Shown piece after piece: positions 6,689-7,372 of a DNA stretch of 7,372 nt. Both the position numbers and the translations under genes were made by a program. Source of the stretch: Candidatus Omnitrophota bacterium (GTDB lineage Bacteria; Omnitrophota; Koll11; Gygaellales; Profunditerraquicolaceae); assembly GCA_028719045.1 (NCBI GenBank), contig JAQULD010000051.1, forward strand, positions 3,760 to 11,131, given 5' to 3'. The first letter of the stretch is position 1; each line of letters starts with the position of its first letter. Under the pieces are notes generated by a model that saw nothing but the letters and a program-made list of their open reading frames with translations, was not told the origin of the DNA and did no database searches.

Positions 6689-7369
6689 TTATTTCTTTCC
6701 CTTTGTTTTTTCAACTACATCTGAAAGAAATTTAGCCGCCATATCTTTGCAGCCTAATCCGAACGCCAATGCCAGCCCTAAGCCGAGGGATGCCAAAACT
6801 ACGGTTATGGTCAGTTCTATGATCTTGGCGCCGATGTCAAGCTGTTCCAGGGTAATAAGCACGGTAAAGATTATAACCACGATCTCCACCAGATTCGAGA
6901 GCAATTTAGCCTGTGAAAGCCCGGCGTTTGAAGCTGCGGTATGCACGATGTTCCTAAGCAATGTGGCAACGAACATACCCAATACCATAATAAATATACC
7001 GGCGATTATATGGGGCACATAGAGTATTATCTTATTCAAAAGATCAGCGGCAACTGTCAACCCTATGGCGTTTATAGCTACCACAAAAGTAATAAGCAGG
7101 CACAACCAGTAAATTATCACGCCGAGCAACTCAGATAGCGTGTATGTTATGCCGCCTTTTGCCAGAAGATCATCCAATTCAATACGATCTGATAAATCGT
7201 CAAGTTTTACTGATTTTAAAAGTTTGGTAACCAGGCCCTTCAAAACCTTGGAAATAATCCAACCGATGATAAGGATGATGATCACTAAAAGCACGTTCAC
7301 CAAGAATTGACCAACCTGGGCAAGAACTGTCTTGGCTGGTTCAACAAAAATCGCCTGCCAATTGCTCAT
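6689..7369 (-). CDS. MscS-like transmembrane-helix protein without beta domain
   Basis: This 226-residue protein matches the conserved TM-helix family related to small-conductance mechanosensitive channels. Hydrophobic segments lie at about 20-44, 78-101, 113-138, 157-175 and 182-206. The last is glycine- and alanine-rich and ends in GLGCKDMAAKFL (204-215), the equivalent of the pore-lining helix end and the GLG-x-x-D-x-A signature common in this family. A short Lys-rich tail then ends the protein, so the cytoplasmic beta domain and vestibule of true MscS are absent. Such short members are common in bacterial genomes and their channel activity is largely unproven. The ATG at 7369 lies three bases from the window edge; the visible GGA before it could be part of a ribosome binding site, but an upstream start cannot be excluded. 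The gene is on the same strand as the phosphorylase, 80 bp ahead of it, with a hairpin between them. Confidence 0.85.
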   Translation of the reverse strand: MSNWQAIFVEPAKTVLAQVGQFLVNVLLVIIILIIGWIISKVLKGLVTKLLKSVKLDDLSDRIELDDLLAKGGITYTLSELLGVIIYWLCLLITFVVAINAIGLTVAADLLNKIILYVPHIIAGIFIMVLGMFVATLLRNIVHTAASNAGLSQAKLLSNLVEIVVIIFTVLITLEQLDIGAKIIELTITVVLASLGLGLALAFGLGCKDMAAKFLSDVVEKTKGKK

Positions 7370-7372
7370 TCC

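Overview
All supported genes in this window lie on the minus strand and read from right to left. The presence of lpxK and a lipid A-type acyltransferase shows a Gram-negative bacterium that makes lipid A. The moderate GC content, the style of the proteins and the unusual gene order would fit an uncultivated lineage such as Omnitrophota. That placement is an impression from the sequence, not something shown by a marker gene.

Layout in the direction of transcription: (1) 7369-6689 encodes a small MscS-like multi-pass membrane protein that ends where the MscS beta domain would normally begin. (2) An 80-bp gap follows, carrying a strong inverted repeat at 6630-6659. (3) 6608-3996 encodes an 870-residue cytoplasmic GH94-type disaccharide phosphorylase. 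(4) 3937-3215 encodes an unrecognised protein with a signal peptide and four membrane segments, behind a very good ribosome binding site. (5) 3206-2529 encodes an unrecognised membrane-anchored protein with a periplasmic domain. (6) 2520-1441 is lpxK, lipid A 4'-kinase. (7) From 1487 to the left edge runs one open frame that starts inside the end of lpxK. It joins an LpxL/HtrB-type acyltransferase to an ELM1/GtrOC1-type putative glycosyltransferase and is cut off by the window.

Genes 4 to 7 are separated by 8 bp, 8 bp and a 47-bp overlap, so they look like one translationally coupled envelope operon. LpxK phosphorylates the lipid A precursor. The acyltransferase half of the fusion would add a secondary acyl chain, and the ELM1-like half could add a sugar to the same molecule. 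The two unknown membrane proteins ahead of lpxK are candidates for roles in the same envelope pathway. The phosphorylase and the MscS-like gene share only strand and proximity, and the hairpin between them may separate transcripts.

The most notable observations are the acyltransferase-ELM1 fusion and a five-cysteine cluster inside its ELM1 half. I see no RNA genes, mobile elements, CRISPR arrays or plus-strand genes. No gene-free stretch exceeds 300 bases.
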